64,000 nucleotides of DNA from Cunninghamia lanceolata (GCA_027924645.1 BSBN01000140.1:14514501-14578500); one strand, 5' to 3'; positions 37,201-51,421 are shown, numbered from the stretch's first letter. Numbers and translations: made by a program. Notes: a model not told the origin generated them from the letters alone.

Positions 37201-39494
37201 GTAGAAGGTTGTATCCATCATGTTTGAGGTTGCAAATCAGGTATAAGGTGGTAGAATTCATCTTCCAATGGCTCCATGGCTTCATTCTCTTCATTTTTGA
37301 TCATTTAGGGCTCCAAATGTGCATGTACAACATTGCTTAGGACTAATTTTTATGTTGCAATAGGGCCTAGGGTTTGTGTCCATCATCCTTGACATCATCT
37401 TGGTCTCATTTTGCAGGTGCAGAAGTGATCTAGGCATGAAAGTAAAATTTCTCCATAGTTGGGACAACAGGGTGTCTCCAGGTTTCATTCCTCCACAGTG
37501 GTTCAAGTTGATCCCTCATGTTTCAGCTTCTTAGACCTACAATCAAAAAAATCAAACATTAAATTCTTCATAAAAAAACCAATTTTAGTCATTTGAACTT
37601 AAAATATATTAATATTGGCTCATGGGTCAGTCAAGTACAACTTGTCAAATTTGTTGACATAGGCAACTTTACGAATTTGAGGTTTTCTCTTGATTTTCTT
37701 GGTTTCTCCATGTCTCCTCTTAACCTTTCCATATTTACTACCTTCTCAAGGATCCTACCACTTCAGAAATGGCCTTTGAATCCATTGTATAGGTCCAAAC
37801 AAAATCATATATTTAATTTTTCATGGTTGTCCTAGTGTTTTTGGGTTATAAAAATTTAGTTTTTGGACTGATTTTCTTCATTTGTTTCAAAACCTAGGAC
37901 GTGAATTTTTTTATCACTCACTCTTCCTATGCATGTAATGCAAACAAAATAGGGATCCTTGAGCTTTTACCAGCAACTCTATAAATAAAACCCTTGATTA
38001 AAATTCAATGAATGCTCACAACCATAGTTTACACTTTTTCTCTATTTTTTTTAATTTTCTAAAATCTTGAGAAAATGAATTTTAACTTCAAACCCTTGAT
38101 GATCTGGACCTGCAAGTACAAATAAAAATAATCAAATATTATATCCAACATGCATCTGAAGGGTATAGAAAAATATAGAAGATAAATGACAATATTAATC
38201 ATAAAAGATTGAAACCCTTGCCCTTTAATGGATGAATAAAAATTCATTCTCACAAAAAATAGTCCTCCACAGTGGTTCAAGTTGATCCTTCATGTTTTAG
38301 CATCTTAGACCTACAATCAACAAACTAAAACATTAAATTCTCCATAAAAAAACCAATTTTAGTCATTAGAACTTAAAATATATTAATATTGGCTCATGGG
38401 TCAGTCAAGGACAACTTCTTGTGAAATTTGTTGACATAGGCAACTTGACGAATTTGAGGTTTTCTCTTGATTTTCTTGGTTTCTCCATGTTTCCTCTTAG
38501 CCTTTCCATATTTACTGCCTGCTCAAGGCTCCTACTAGTTCAGAAATGGTCTTTGAATCCATTGTATAGGTCAAAACAGAATCATAAATTTAATTTTTGA
38601 TGGCTGTCCTAGTGTTTCTGGGTTATAAAAATTTAGTTTTGGGACTGATTTTCTTCATTTGTTTCAAACCCTGGGTGGTGAATTTTTTTTGTCACTCACT
38701 CTTCCTATACATGTAATGCAAACAAAATAGGGATCCTTGACATTTTACCAGCAACCCTATAAAGAAAACCCTTGATTAAAATTCAATGAATGCTCACAAC
38801 CATAGTTAACACTTTTTCTCTATTTTCTTAATTTTTTGAAATCTTGAGAAAAATGAATTTTAGCTTGAAAACCCTGATGATCTCGACCTGCAAGCAAAAA
38901 TAAAAATAATCAAATATTAGATCCAATATGTGTTTGAAGGGTATATAAAAATATAGAAAGATAAATGGCAATATTAATCATAAAAGATTGAAACCCTTGC
39001 CCTTTAATGGATGAATAAAAATTCATTCTCACAAAAATTAGTCCACAACTTGTTAAAAATATTCAGAATCTCAACATTGAAGAAGGAATAAAGGCTTTCA
39101 TGAAACCCAAACAAGGAAATGGATAAAGAAAAAAAATAATGGTAACCCATGAGATTAGACCCCCCAAAAAAGTTGTTTTCTGCATAATAAAATTAGTTTT
39201 AAAAAAGTAATTAATACTTGCAAATACAATTATTCCATACATGCACATGTAAGAGCATGTAATGAGGTGTTAATAATTAAAATTATTATTTTATAGCTAT
39301 TTTAATGGCTCAAAATCAAAGAAAAAAAGTTAGCTAGAGTTATCTTTGCCTTTTTGCTTTTTTCTTATTTTTTATTTGCTTTTATCTTGCATGTCATCAA
39401 ATTTAAGCTAAAAATAATATAAAATTATAACCAAAGGTTTTTTCCTTAATTATTCAAATATTATTTGAAGGATTTTATGACTATTTTAAATATA
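34287..39494 (-). repeat. Left (3') LTR of element C
   Basis: Starts TGTTGATGGGTGTTTAGCATG and shares long tracts with 51422-54243, for example TGTATGATGTGTATTGCT, GAATCTAGACAAACTCCAAC and GGCTCATGGGTCAGTCAAG. It is 5.2 kb against 2.8 kb on the right. The extra length is a ~1.33-kb segment at about 34371-35705 absent from the right copy, and a 774-bp tandem duplication (37490-39045). The 1.33-kb segment is bounded by short ATC(C)TGA similarity, suggesting a microhomology deletion from the right LTR or an insertion here. Confidence 0.7.
37490..39045. repeat. 774-bp tandem duplication inside left LTR of element C
   Basis: Copy 1 at 37490-38263 and copy 2 at 38264-39045 both begin CCTCCACAGTGGTTCAAGTT and run through TTGGCTCATGGGTCAGTCAA to GATGAATAAAAATTCATTCT. 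Over ~220 aligned bases they differ at about 14 places, fewer than either differs from the single copy in the right LTR (from 53097). The duplication therefore probably arose in this LTR after insertion. Confidence 0.85.
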
Positions 39495-39512
39495 TTAAAA
39501 GATATTAAACTA

Positions 39513-41270
<1,758 letters not shown>

Positions 41271-41821
41271 GGATGGCATGCGGGATTTGTTTCCCACACA
41301 ACATCCATTGTTTGGGATATTGTGCAGGAATCAAATCCCGCACACCATCCTCATACATGTTCTACCCTGCTCAATCTTGACCTTCCAAACATAACACAGA
41401 TGCATGTATCATGCGGGTTTCAAACTCTGCATCACACAAGTTCATCATGTCATGCGGAGTTTGAATCCCACATGACATGGTTTTCGTTGTCAACTAAACC
41501 TTAGTTTTTTCGGAACATCACTTGTGTCAGCTAGGTTTTAAACTCTGTAGGACACAAGTCCATTGTGTGATGTGGAGTTTAAAACCCGCTTGAGACAATG
41601 TGACTATCAACCAAAATAAAAAGTATATGCACATCGTGGTTTAAAATTCTATGTGCACTTTGATTTACCTCCCCAGATATGCACATCAGAGTTTAAAACC
41701 CAATGTGCACATTGATATTTTCTTAAGTCCCAAAACATGTCAATGATGTTTTAAACCCCGATGGACATATTTCCTTCATGCATTATAACATGTAGGTTAG
41801 AGTTTAAACTTTGACCTGCAT
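41271..41821. repeat. Array of ten imperfect palindromes with a shared core
   Basis: Ten units of 22-40 bp: 41271-41306, 41315-41350, 41411-41432, 41447-41478, 41521-41558, 41561-41600, 41628-41657, 41680-41709, 41737-41768, 41790-41821. Each is a near-perfect inverted repeat around a core like GGGTTTAAACCC or GGGATTTGAATCCC, but the outer stems differ: GGATGG, GTCATG, CTTGTGTC, CATTGT, TGCACAT, ATGTC, ATGTAGGT, each matched by its complement on the other side. Most mismatches within a stem are transitions, i.e. G-U compatible or C-to-T decay. Centre spacing is 41-89 bp. The array ends ~130 bp before the plus-strand ORF at 41953. It could fold as ten hairpins in RNA. Function unknown. Confidence 0.8.
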
Positions 41822-41952
41822 CTGAAAATCCAAAATTTTCTAACACTGTAAACTATAAAATGGTCCTTCAAAGAATTTTTTTTTCTTGATCCACCAGTTC
41901 AATATCTCGTCATGAAGATGATATATTTTCTTGGGATTGTACACAAGGTTTT

Positions 41953-44900
41953 TTGAATGAGATCTTTCTAACTCTGGAGTTTCTTCAACAATCATATTTT
42001 GTAGTTCATTTGTCAATTCTAGAATCCCCTCCAAAGAAGAAGATAAAGTGTAAATTTCAAGGAGTGGTTGAGGCTAATCAAGTGGAGTCAAATGTAGATG
42101 AAATCAAGGATACAAAGATTGGGCATGTTGATATGTCTGAGTTCTTGGGAAGATTGAACCAACAACCATTACCTCAAAATATGCAATGTGTTCTCAACAG
42201 TGACATACATTGGGTTTCCACCTTCTCGTTGCCAGCTATGAATCTAGATTTTTTTTGGCTATGGTGGGAAGGTTTAACAAGGATACTATAAGTATATCAA
42301 ATGCTAATGGGAATGTAATAATTCAACTTGATGTATTTTTCTTTGATTCTATATTCAAATGTCCTAATATTGAAAATTACTCTAATCTCTTTGTTGGACA
42401 ACGGCATAAGTATTATGATCATCACACTGAGAAATGCAAGAGGGCTATTAATATCAGATGGCTTAAGAATCCTTGTCCCTCCCTATCAATATGGCCCAAG
42501 CATATCTTCAGAAGTGAGTTCATAGAGGAGGTTGGTGATATTATTCCTCTTCTCAGCAAGGTAAAGGGTCTCCTAATATCAAATATTTTCCAAGATTGGA
42601 TGTTTCAATATATCTAGGTCATCAAGAAAGGTGAACAAAAGATATGGCAGGGTCAACAAATTAGTGACTCCATATGTGAGCAGCTAGCCTTCATATCAAC
42701 TACACCGAGATTTTATATGACTTCCTATCTAGTGTATGTGGTTGCTTCTATGAAGCATTTTCCAGGGTTAACAACTAAAGGTGACATAAGATTAATCCAT
42801 GTGTATGAGTACTATCCACAACTTATCCTAACTGAAAGCATCAAGCATTTTTGAAGTGTGAATGATGCCTTCTTCTATCATTTTATTTTCCTCTTAGATA
42901 TGGACTTGGAGAAAAAGAGAGTGTTCGATCAAGGATGGGAGAAGGTAAAGAAGTTTAGATGAATCTTTCTTCAATTTTCTACTTTCATATACCTAAGGGC
43001 AGGCTGTTTTAGTGGACAACCATATATTTTACCTAGGCATCTAGGGGACAAGATGATCTTAATGGAGTTGTGCAGGAAGATGGTGGATGTTCATGTCAAA
43101 CAAGTTGGTACACATAGAGGTGGATTCAAATTCTAGTTCCAAATTGGGAGATATGGTATTTCAACAACTTATAAAGCTAAGGCCATGAAAACTGAGTTAT
43201 AGTGGATAACGTTGAAGAAGTACAAGAAGAGAAAATATTTTGATTATCATGGCATGAAGAATAAAATGAAAGGAAATTATACTCATGTCCACATGATTGA
43301 GGATATCTAGGTGAAATGTAGAATAGATGAAGACATCAGAAGAATGGACTATAGTAGGCTTACTCTAGATCAGATAAGGAATCTCCAACTAGCTGATGTG
43401 CCTGAAGATATGCAGGATGAAGGAGATGTAGTGGATACTACATATGTGGATAATAACATTTTTGAAAACCCTCTTCCTACTATCCAATGGTCTCAAAAAG
43501 AGGTGTCTTCTATAAGACAAAGATTTCAAGTGATTCTTGAAAATACAAATCTATGGCTAGCAACCAAAGGTTTAAATTTGAAGTCTTTCCTAATAGGCTC
43601 AGATGAAGAACAAACAAAAGGACAACCAAGGAAGAAAGAAGAGTTGAGGACAAAGAACAATTAGGATACCACTCCTAGTAAAGAAAAACTCAAGTTTGTC
43701 TTTAAGACTAGAAGTAAGGGAAAATGAAAGGAAAAAGAAGGAACTTCTACACAACCAGGTGTTGAGCAAGAAGGAGTGGCAGAAAAGGATTCATAAGAAC
43801 CAATTGATAATTCACAAGCCAAGACTACTCAAATGACATCCTATCCTACTCATGGTTTCAAAGGTACAAATTCCTATAGTTTCAGTTGTGTCAAGTGCAT
43901 TACAGACACTAGGTATTCTAGATAATCCTAAATCCCCTCCATCTAATGTGTCTGTCTATTCTATTCATTTTTCTCCTGCATCTTTTGATAACCAGTCAAT
44001 TTTTGACACACCATTGGATAATTTTGATAATGATTTTGTTCCTTTGTCTTCTATGCCCAGTCTCTCTAATGTTACCATGTCTATAATTGATTCCATATCT
44101 CAATTAGATTTTGAGAAATTTCTAGGATCATCTTCTTCACAAGTAAATATTGGTGTCAATCCTTTTGTTAAACAAACCCAAACTCCTCCACTTGTTTCAA
44201 TGTCTACACAAGATCCATCTATTTCACCAAAACCACAAGATTCTATAGTTCTACCTCTTTCCACCCAAGCTACCACTGTAGAAGTCAAAAGTGACAAATT
44301 TGTTCTTCCACCATGGCTTATGCCACATCAACCCTAAAGAAAGAAGCAAGCAATTTCACTAGATGACTTTGATTTTGGTCAATCGATTCCCACAAAGTCA
44401 AAAACAACCAAAAAGGCTAAAACTTTTTCAAGAGTATTTGTTGATGAAACAAAACACAAGTATGCAGAGATTGCTATTTGCATAGCTGACAATATTGACT
44501 TTGAAAATAATGATTATATTATCACTAGAGTTCATATGGGTAAGCAAACTCATGAAAGTGCAAAGGAAGATCTTCTGGCACAATTAAATGCTTTGCTAGA
44601 TAGATATGACAAGGATAAAGCTATAAATGATAAACTTAAATACAAGTTGATCAGTTGAAATCTATTCTTCTCAAAATTACTCAATCATCTGAACAAGTTG
44701 AACTTATTGACACTAGTACAAGTAATGAAGCCTTCTTGAAAGATGAAAGGATTGGTGCAAAAGGCCAAGCAGTGGATGCCATGATAGACAGAGTACTTGC
44801 CCAGGTTCACTACTTATAAAGTCTTTTATTGAGCTTTATAATAACTTGGGCAAGGTTGGAAAGGAAATTGATAATACATTGGAGTTTCTCTCACAAGACA

Positions 44901-45465
44901 TGTAGCTAATTGAGCAAGATCTAGGATCTTGGAATAAGTTGAGAGATTTTAAAATTGAGTTATTGATTAAACACGAGGTTATCCCCAATAGGAGAAAATA
45001 TGTAAAGTATCGAGAAGCTATGATACACAAGAAGAATATAATTGAGGAGTTGATACTTGATTTGAAAAAGGACCAGGAAAGGGTAGAAAACAAGACTCAA
45101 GAAATTTCTAATGAGCTAGAAGATCTATGATGTCACATGCTTGGTGACAATAGGAAGAAATGCCCTGAGGGAACAACCATTCAGGAATTCACCAACTTGG
45201 TTTAGACTGAAGTTAAAATTGAAGCCTTCTCATTGGCTTCTCTTGATAGGTTGGTGGACATCCAGAACATTCTTAATAGACTATAAAACCTATTAAATAA
45301 GCACAAAGGTGTACCTAATACCATTACTGATTCGATCACTTGAGTGGTTATTATCTCCAAGCATACACTAGGGCCAAACAATAATAAAGTATAGGCCATT
45401 GTGAAAAGATATGAAGAATTCTTGGAGAAGGATGAAGTTGATGAAGAAGTGTCCAAGGACACTTA
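41953..45465 (+). pseudogene. Broken passenger ORF of unknown function, plus strand
   Basis: About 1170 codons spread over three frames (shifts near 42240, 43700-43850 and after 44640) with about ten further stops, mostly TAG. N-terminal region: FFLAMVGRFNKDTISISNAN, then VIIQLDVFFFDSIFKCPNIE, which loosely recalls the start of the plant mobile domain (a W/F-rich block, then TLxDV, then GxP); that is a weak, unverified resemblance. Middle: WQGQQISDSICEQL, FYMTSYLVYVVA, FSGQPYILPRHLGDKM, shared with the minus-strand ORF at 31251-34080. Then MDYSRLTLDQIRNLQLADVP, a basic stretch (KKEELRTKNN), a Ser/Pro-rich segment (43852-44337) and coiled-coil-like Lys/Glu sequence (45 kb). No RT, protease, transposase or gag motif. 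It lies antisense within element C. Confidence 0.6.
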
Positions 45466-46520
45466 GATATTTTTCCATGTTTTAGTTTTTAAGCATGTAA
45501 ATTTTAATTGACAAAAGCCATGTCATTTTGAAAAATTAGATTACATGGACTTGTGAGACAGAGTCATAAGACAATTAGGACTCAGTTTTTGAATAAGTCA
45601 AAGTAGTTGTAGATTTTCTATTTTTTTCTCTTGGTCTCTCCCCATAAATAAAGGGGGCCTCTTATGTAAATATTATCTTTTATCTATTAAAGAAAGGTGC
45701 TACCAGTTTGAAGAGCAATTTCAAACTCTAAGCTTATTTTGTAAATCAAGTTTTCAATCAATATAAAGAAAGCAAGTTGGCATCCAATCTTTGTCTTGGA
45801 GCAAATGTATAATGTTATAGAATTGTTCTTATGTCCTTTCTATTGCATTATCTTATATGTATGGTTGAATTGTGAATGTGGAAATCTAGTGTTTAAAAGG
45901 TGATTCAAATTTAATTTTTGTAGACTTTGGGCTGCATTATCATTTTTAGGAATTGTGTTTATGTTGGTGAATGAAAAGTAACTTGAAGACTTTGGGCTGC
46001 AAGTTATTGTTCGTGATTGTGTTATCTTATCTTGGCATATAGTGAAGACTTTGGGCTGCACTCTAGTCCAAAATATTTTATTTTCAATTGGCATAAGAAG
46101 CAGTGGAAAAATTTGTGTTTTGGTGGGTTTCTTGGTGATTAATGCACAGTTCTATCAGTTAGTTATTCTTTTGTGTAACTTAAGGGGATATTTGTTATTA
46201 TTGCTCCAAGTTAGTAATTTTTAGTTCTTTGCATATTGTAAGCTTTGTGGGATTGTAATCTTCAATTTTAAACATCTATTCTATAAAAAAGAGAACAGGA
46301 TGATATGAAACCACCCCAAGGATAGTTTTTAGTATACATAAGTCTTGTTAGTTACTAGTTGTTATTAGTTAGCAATAAGAAGGGAGCCTCCCTCTTTGAG
46401 AGGAGAGATTTAATCTCATCATACTGTGGTTGATATAACCATTTTGTCTTTAGTTAGTTGATGATGAAATATTCACCCAACAAGCCTTTAATACGTAAGG
46501 TCATGAAGATGAGTGATTTT
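45466..46520 (+). other. Non-coding 3' region of the passenger ORF, LTR- or UTR-like
   Basis: Contains CCCATAAATAAAGGGGGCC (about 45641-45659), a good TATA-like or poly(A)-like element, then three copies of GAAGACTTTGGGCTGCA (listed separately). An inverted repeat follows, GGGAGCCTCCCTC with GAGAGGAGAG, at about 46383-46410. It resembles the R-U5 part of an LTR, but no second copy exists upstream of 41953, so I cannot call it one. Confidence 0.4.
45920..46060 (+). repeat. Three spaced copies of GAAGACTTTGGGCTGCA
   Basis: Copies at 45920-45936 (GTAGACTTTGGGCTGCA), 45985-46001 and 46044-46060 (both exact), spaced 65 and 59 bp. The intervening DNA is loosely similar (GATTGTGTTATC / GAATTGTGTTTATG), so this is a degenerate ~60-bp tandem array with one strongly kept 15-17-mer. 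Confidence 0.85.
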
Positions 46521-47867
46521 AAATTTGAAGTCCTTTTAATCATGACCATATGTACCAAATATTACATTCTTCTACCCACCTTGACACCAAAACAAATGTA
46601 ACCTCACCAATTAAGACATGAACAAAAGAGGTAAAATTATCCTTGAAAGAAGCCATCAAAAACTCTATGCTCAAATCAAGCTGATTAATCCGAACCCAAG
46701 ACTCACATAACAAGCTAAATTTTTTGAAAAGTCTAGAAAAATCACTCAAAATCTCATGGAAAAGAGGGGGTCCCATATTTTTCATGCAAAAAGTGAGGTG
46801 TGTATGCAAGGCACAACAATGGTGACTCTACTAGCAGAATGCTCCTCAATTTTCCAAAGATAAACACAAGTCAAGAACCTAGAATATTTACATAGACCCA
46901 TACATTAGGCCAAATAGACATGAAAAAATGATCAAGGAATCAAAATCAAGGGCTAGGAAAACCATCCATATTAAAAAGATCCAATTGTGTACAAATGCAT
47001 TCATTCCCATCCTTTGGCAACTAAAATCATCTAGGTTCACTTACATTAAGCTACATGAATGATTCTCACCTCATGAACTACTTGGACATTGCCTTGTTGC
47101 CAGTCAAGAGTCTATATCCCCAATGAGGTTGTCTCTATGACTCCGCTTAAAGCATAGTTCTACTACAAGCCAGAGCCTCGATAGAAATACGTGAATCCTC
47201 AAGCTAGTTGAGTCATATGATGGGAGTACTAAGAAGTACCACCTTTGATGAATTGCTTACTTGATGATTCAATTAACATAGATTTGATAAGAGTACTAGA
47301 AAGTACCACATACCCTTATATCACATGATAAATATTGCATGGGCTACGTACATTAGTTCAACTTTCTAGGCTAGGAATCATAGTGGCGATAGAGGTGAGA
47401 CCTTAAGATTTTTCACTTAATGCAAGATCACAAAGACTTAGAAAATTGAGGATCATCAAGATGTGTAAAGTATAATATCTCAAAATAATTCAAGTCATAC
47501 CAAACAATTGACTCATCTCCCAAAAAAAGCATCATGCCATTCAATGCTAACAATGGAGCCGACAAGAAAACTCCTAGTTTATGACTAAAGTTTCTCAAAA
47601 GAAGACTAAGAGACATAATCAAAAAAATTTCACTGTATACACTTGTAAATAGTCCTCTAATCATCAAGGACCAAATAAGAGAGGACCCGATAAACTCAAA
47701 ATAAGAGAGAAAAACAATAGCAAGCTAAAAACCTAACCCAAAACAAAACATAAACAAACTGAAAAAAAATAAAAAAGCAAGCTAAAAACTATGAACTAAC
47801 CAACAAACAAGAAAAAGAAATCAAAACAAACAACTAAGCAACCAAACTCAAAGAAAAGCCAAACAAA
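46521..47867 (-). other. Mostly non-coding; one short minus-strand frame
   Basis: An 89-codon minus frame (46809-46540) reads PPLFHEILSDFSRLFKKF, WVRINQLDLSIEFLMASFKD and VHVLIGEVTFVLVSRWVEEC. It looks like real protein sequence but I do not recognise it; it could be a remnant of the element C polyprotein. The rest, including a short repeat (AGTACTAAGAAGTACCAC / AGTACTAGAAAGTACCAC at about 47227-47307), has no coding signal. Confidence 0.35.
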
Positions 47868-50746
47868 CTAGACACCTAAAAAACTAAAACTAATTGATAC
47901 TATGTACAAAGGCTTAGGACAACAAGTATCTAGACTCTGTCTTGAGTGATTTCTCAATATGTGTAAGGGAAATAAGGCACATGCTAAAGTCTTAAGTCTA
48001 GCAAACTCATCCTTGTATTGTGAAATGTAAGGTTTAGATAAACTATGCTCATAATTAAGATACAAGTCATGTAGGATCAATAATTGTGGCAACCAATAAT
48101 GTCCATAATCAATCCAAACACAAGTTTTCTTACCCCCATCCCCATAATCAAAATGAGAAAATAGAAGATACAACCTGGTTTAAAGTACCATCACCTAAAA
48201 ATATAATTTTACCAACTTGTTGCACCTCACCAAGCATCCTCTCACCTTTAGGAGGTCTCAAATCATGATGGATCATCCCTCGTACATAAAGTACAAACAA
48301 ATCACAATCAAATCCATAAGTTAGTGAATCATTTAAATGCTTAGAATTATGCAAATTAATCATATCAATGTAGGATTCAACTTGTTTAGTCTCTAAAACA
48401 TGAAATATATCACCTTTTCCCAACTCATAATGTGGCTGGTATGAAAAATCAATGTGTGTATCATCTAAAGATATATCAAAATCAACTCCAAATCCATCCT
48501 CTAGAGTACATGAATCAATACCATCATCATCTAGTATATTTTCATACTCAAATAAAATAGGAACATACCTATGATCAGCCTTAACTTCCAAAGCAACCTC
48601 CAATGCAAGCAAGAAATCAGGACAACTCACCTCAAGATGTGGATCAGTAGGATGAATCCTACATGAATCAATCAAAGAAAGGTCTGATATATGCAATGAA
48701 TACCCATGGAGTGTCATGTCTTCACTCAATTTGGACACTAGATCAATCATGTTATCAAATGGGGAGTTTGACAAACTCTCTAGGTGATCATTTTGCATGG
48801 TTGTTTGGCCTCGATCCTCAAAGAATAAATTGATGTCCTAATTCTCCATCTATGTATCAATAATAACCAAGTGAGAATCATCATCATTGGATGTATGAGA
48901 AAGACTAGAATGATGGAAATATGATATACTTGAATCGACCCTACTAAAATTAGTAACATGTGATAAAGAAACATCAACAAAACCACTCAATAACTTCTTT
49001 GTTTCAACTTGTGTTTCATGTTGGAATGATGTATCATCATGTACGATAGAAAGAAGGCCTTTTGGACTTTCTTTCACTTCTCAGACTTGACCTATGTTAC
49101 CGATTTCACCTTGTAGCAATGTTTTACCTTGATTTTCATCACTTGGATAAGCTTGTGACTCATCCAAAACACTTGTATATGTCTTATATGACTGATCATC
49201 CTGATTTAACATGTTGGTACAATCAAGAAATAGATCATTTAGTTCCAAAAAATCAGATTGTACCTCATGTATATCAATTGGAACAACTTCCCTCTTTACT
49301 GTCCATGAATTCTCCTCACTAGCTGGGCTGATATCTCATTGTTTTGGCATGAAATTGGATAGATTCAGCTGTTGTCCACTCAATTTCACTCTTACAATAG
49401 TTAGAAAACTGAAACCAATCATTTTTATCCACTTTATTATCAAAATCAATCACTAAATCAGTCATTTGGCAAGCAACTTCTTGCTGATCTGCACTTTCTA
49501 TTTGACAACCTAACTCACTAGATTTGTCATCCAACTCATTCTCATCATTAGGAAACAAAATATTATCATTAGCTGAGTCCTCTTCACTATCCCATGACTG
49601 AAAATCAGAATTTACACACTTTGGAACAACAATACCTTCAATTGACTTGTTAGGACAGCCATCTAATGAATCATTCCTAGTACATCCAACTCCATTTCCA
49701 TGTTCATTTTGACAAAGCATATTGGGAAAATTGATTCTTACCCATTCATACATTACCTTGTTGATCTTGATTGATGAAGAATGATGGGTTTTTACCACTT
49801 GCAAGCTCAATTCCTTGGGCTGATCCAATTGATGTATCCTCATGAAAATGTTTATCCACTTGTGTTGCTTTTGCTTGTTCTTGCAATCTCAATTTACTAA
49901 TGTACACATATTGCACTTTTGGTTTATACAACACCAAGATGGGAAGAAGTCCTTTTAGATGAAAATCTAACCCTGTCAGAAATGTCAAACAATTGATTTC
50001 ACCATGTGGCTCTTTAGGATGTACGCTGCAAACATGAGATGAACCAAAGTGGGACAATGTTTGTGATGGCCATTGCTCTCTTATTTTCTTATCCAACATC
50101 TCTTGAAAGAGTTGGATATCCACTTGAAAATTCTCCTCATAAGATGATTGTTGATCAAATGTAAATATTGGAGGACCATAAGAAATACTTGATGAACATG
50201 TGTAAACCTCTAAACTTGGTGGTCTCTCATTGAAACAACTCACAAAAAAGTTGAATGGGTTGGAAAATCATCATCTCTTCTACCATTTTGATCTTTACTA
50301 CATGTCAAACCATTAGTTCTCTCAACCAAGTAATTATGAAAGATTGCAATATGATTCTCGCCTTGTTTCTTACAATCACTTGCTTCATCTCTAGGCTTCC
50401 ATGACTGATCAACACTCTTTTCACTTGACAAATCACCCCAATTTGATGAACATATAACTATATATGAACTAGAACTTGATGCTATAGCTGTAGGAACATT
50501 AGTATACGGAGCATTGCATGCATTTAGACCAGAATCATGACCATTTGAACCATAAAAATGACCTTGCAAGTGGCTGACTTGATTTGTATCATGTGTTGAT
50601 TGAGGCTTTTGAGGAGTATGATTGGCATAGCTGATTGCATGAGGTGGTTGCAGAAGATTAGGGCCATTATATGAGTTGATATAATGCTGCATCCTTTCAC
50701 AAAACTCAAACAATTGCATGTTATAACCAATATGCTCATCATTCAA
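47868..50746 (-). pseudogene. Long acidic polyprotein remnant downstream of element C gag, unknown
   Basis: Successive minus-strand frames, 50746-50240, 50243-49746, 49843-49319, 49077-48780, 48798-48148 and 48173-47868, overlap and each continue the previous after a frame change. They look like one former ORF of nearly 1000 codons. The part fused to gag is Ser/His/Asn-rich (YNGPNLLQPPHAISYANHT). Later parts are acidic: DSEEDSANDNILFPNDENEL; YENILDDDGIDSCTLEDGF; FGVDFDISLDDTHIDF. The largest intact piece has 216 codons (48798-48148). A recurring local pattern pairs Cys with Pro-H (CSVHPKEPHGEINC, CRIHPTDPHLEVSC), which may mark two copies of a domain. No catalytic motif of protease, RT or integrase was found. 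Confidence 0.5.
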
Positions 50747-51321
50747 ATGATTTATAATGTCTCATCTTTTGTTAGCCAAATAAAGAGCCTTCTCAAATAG
50801 ATCATTCAAAGTTATTACTCCATTTGACCAGCCAACAATCAACTTTATGAATATCAAATCAAGACACCATAAATATGCTCTTTCAAAACCTTAAGATTGA
50901 AAATCAGATCTGTACCTTTAACACTTATATACATCATGATAAATCTATGGTTAAATTGCAAAACACTCTCACAATGTTGTCTTCTAACTACTGCAAATTG
51001 AAGTAATGGATGTTGCAAGATGATATGTAGATCAAATTGAAACAAAAACATTCTTTCAAGCTCAACCCATGACCATATGGAATTTGGTGGAAGATTTGCA
51101 TACCATTGTCAAGTTGTACCTTGAAGTGTGTGGAGAAATAGGAGACACTTAACATTTTGTTGCAAAATCTGAAGTTGGAACATTAATACCTTAAAACCCT
51201 CAACATGTAGTGAAGCTATTTGTCCATTATGGGGAAAATATGAAGGAAGCTTTCTATATGCTTCACTAGGAACCTCATATTGGACTCTAGGCATACAAAA
51301 AGGGCTTCTCATTTGAGCCAA
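50747..51321 (-). pseudogene. gag: Element C gag capsid domain (broken)
   Basis: Starts about 100 bp inside the right LTR, where gag is expected. Leftwards from 51321: MAQMRSPFCMPRV, then KLPSYFPHNGQIASLHVEGF, LLFLHTLQGTT, a TGA at 51109, QWYANLPPNSIWSWVELERM, FLFQFD, then RQHCESVLQFNHRFIMM. After a frame change near 50857 it reads TLNDLFEKALYLANKR and runs into the next ORF. The blocks LxGTxxxWYxxLPxxSIxSWxEL and FxxQF and ESVxxFxxRF are the retrotransposon gag domain (PF03732 type). No zinc knuckle was seen downstream. The TGA and the frame change kill this copy. Confidence 0.8.
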
Positions 51322-51421
51322 ATCTCCCCAAAATCTAACTCATCTCAAAATGTACAATAAACCAATGAAATTGAAAATCTTGTAGAAAAATTACCATTCA
51401 TCCCTTCTTCTAGTTCCAATA

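Noticed and set aside
41271..41821. CRISPR array or tRNA cluster
   Set aside because: Units are palindromes with unequal spacing and differing stems, not identical repeats with unique spacers; the host is evidently a plant. Cores recall GTTCGAATCC of the tRNA T-arm, but no cloverleaf can be built around them.
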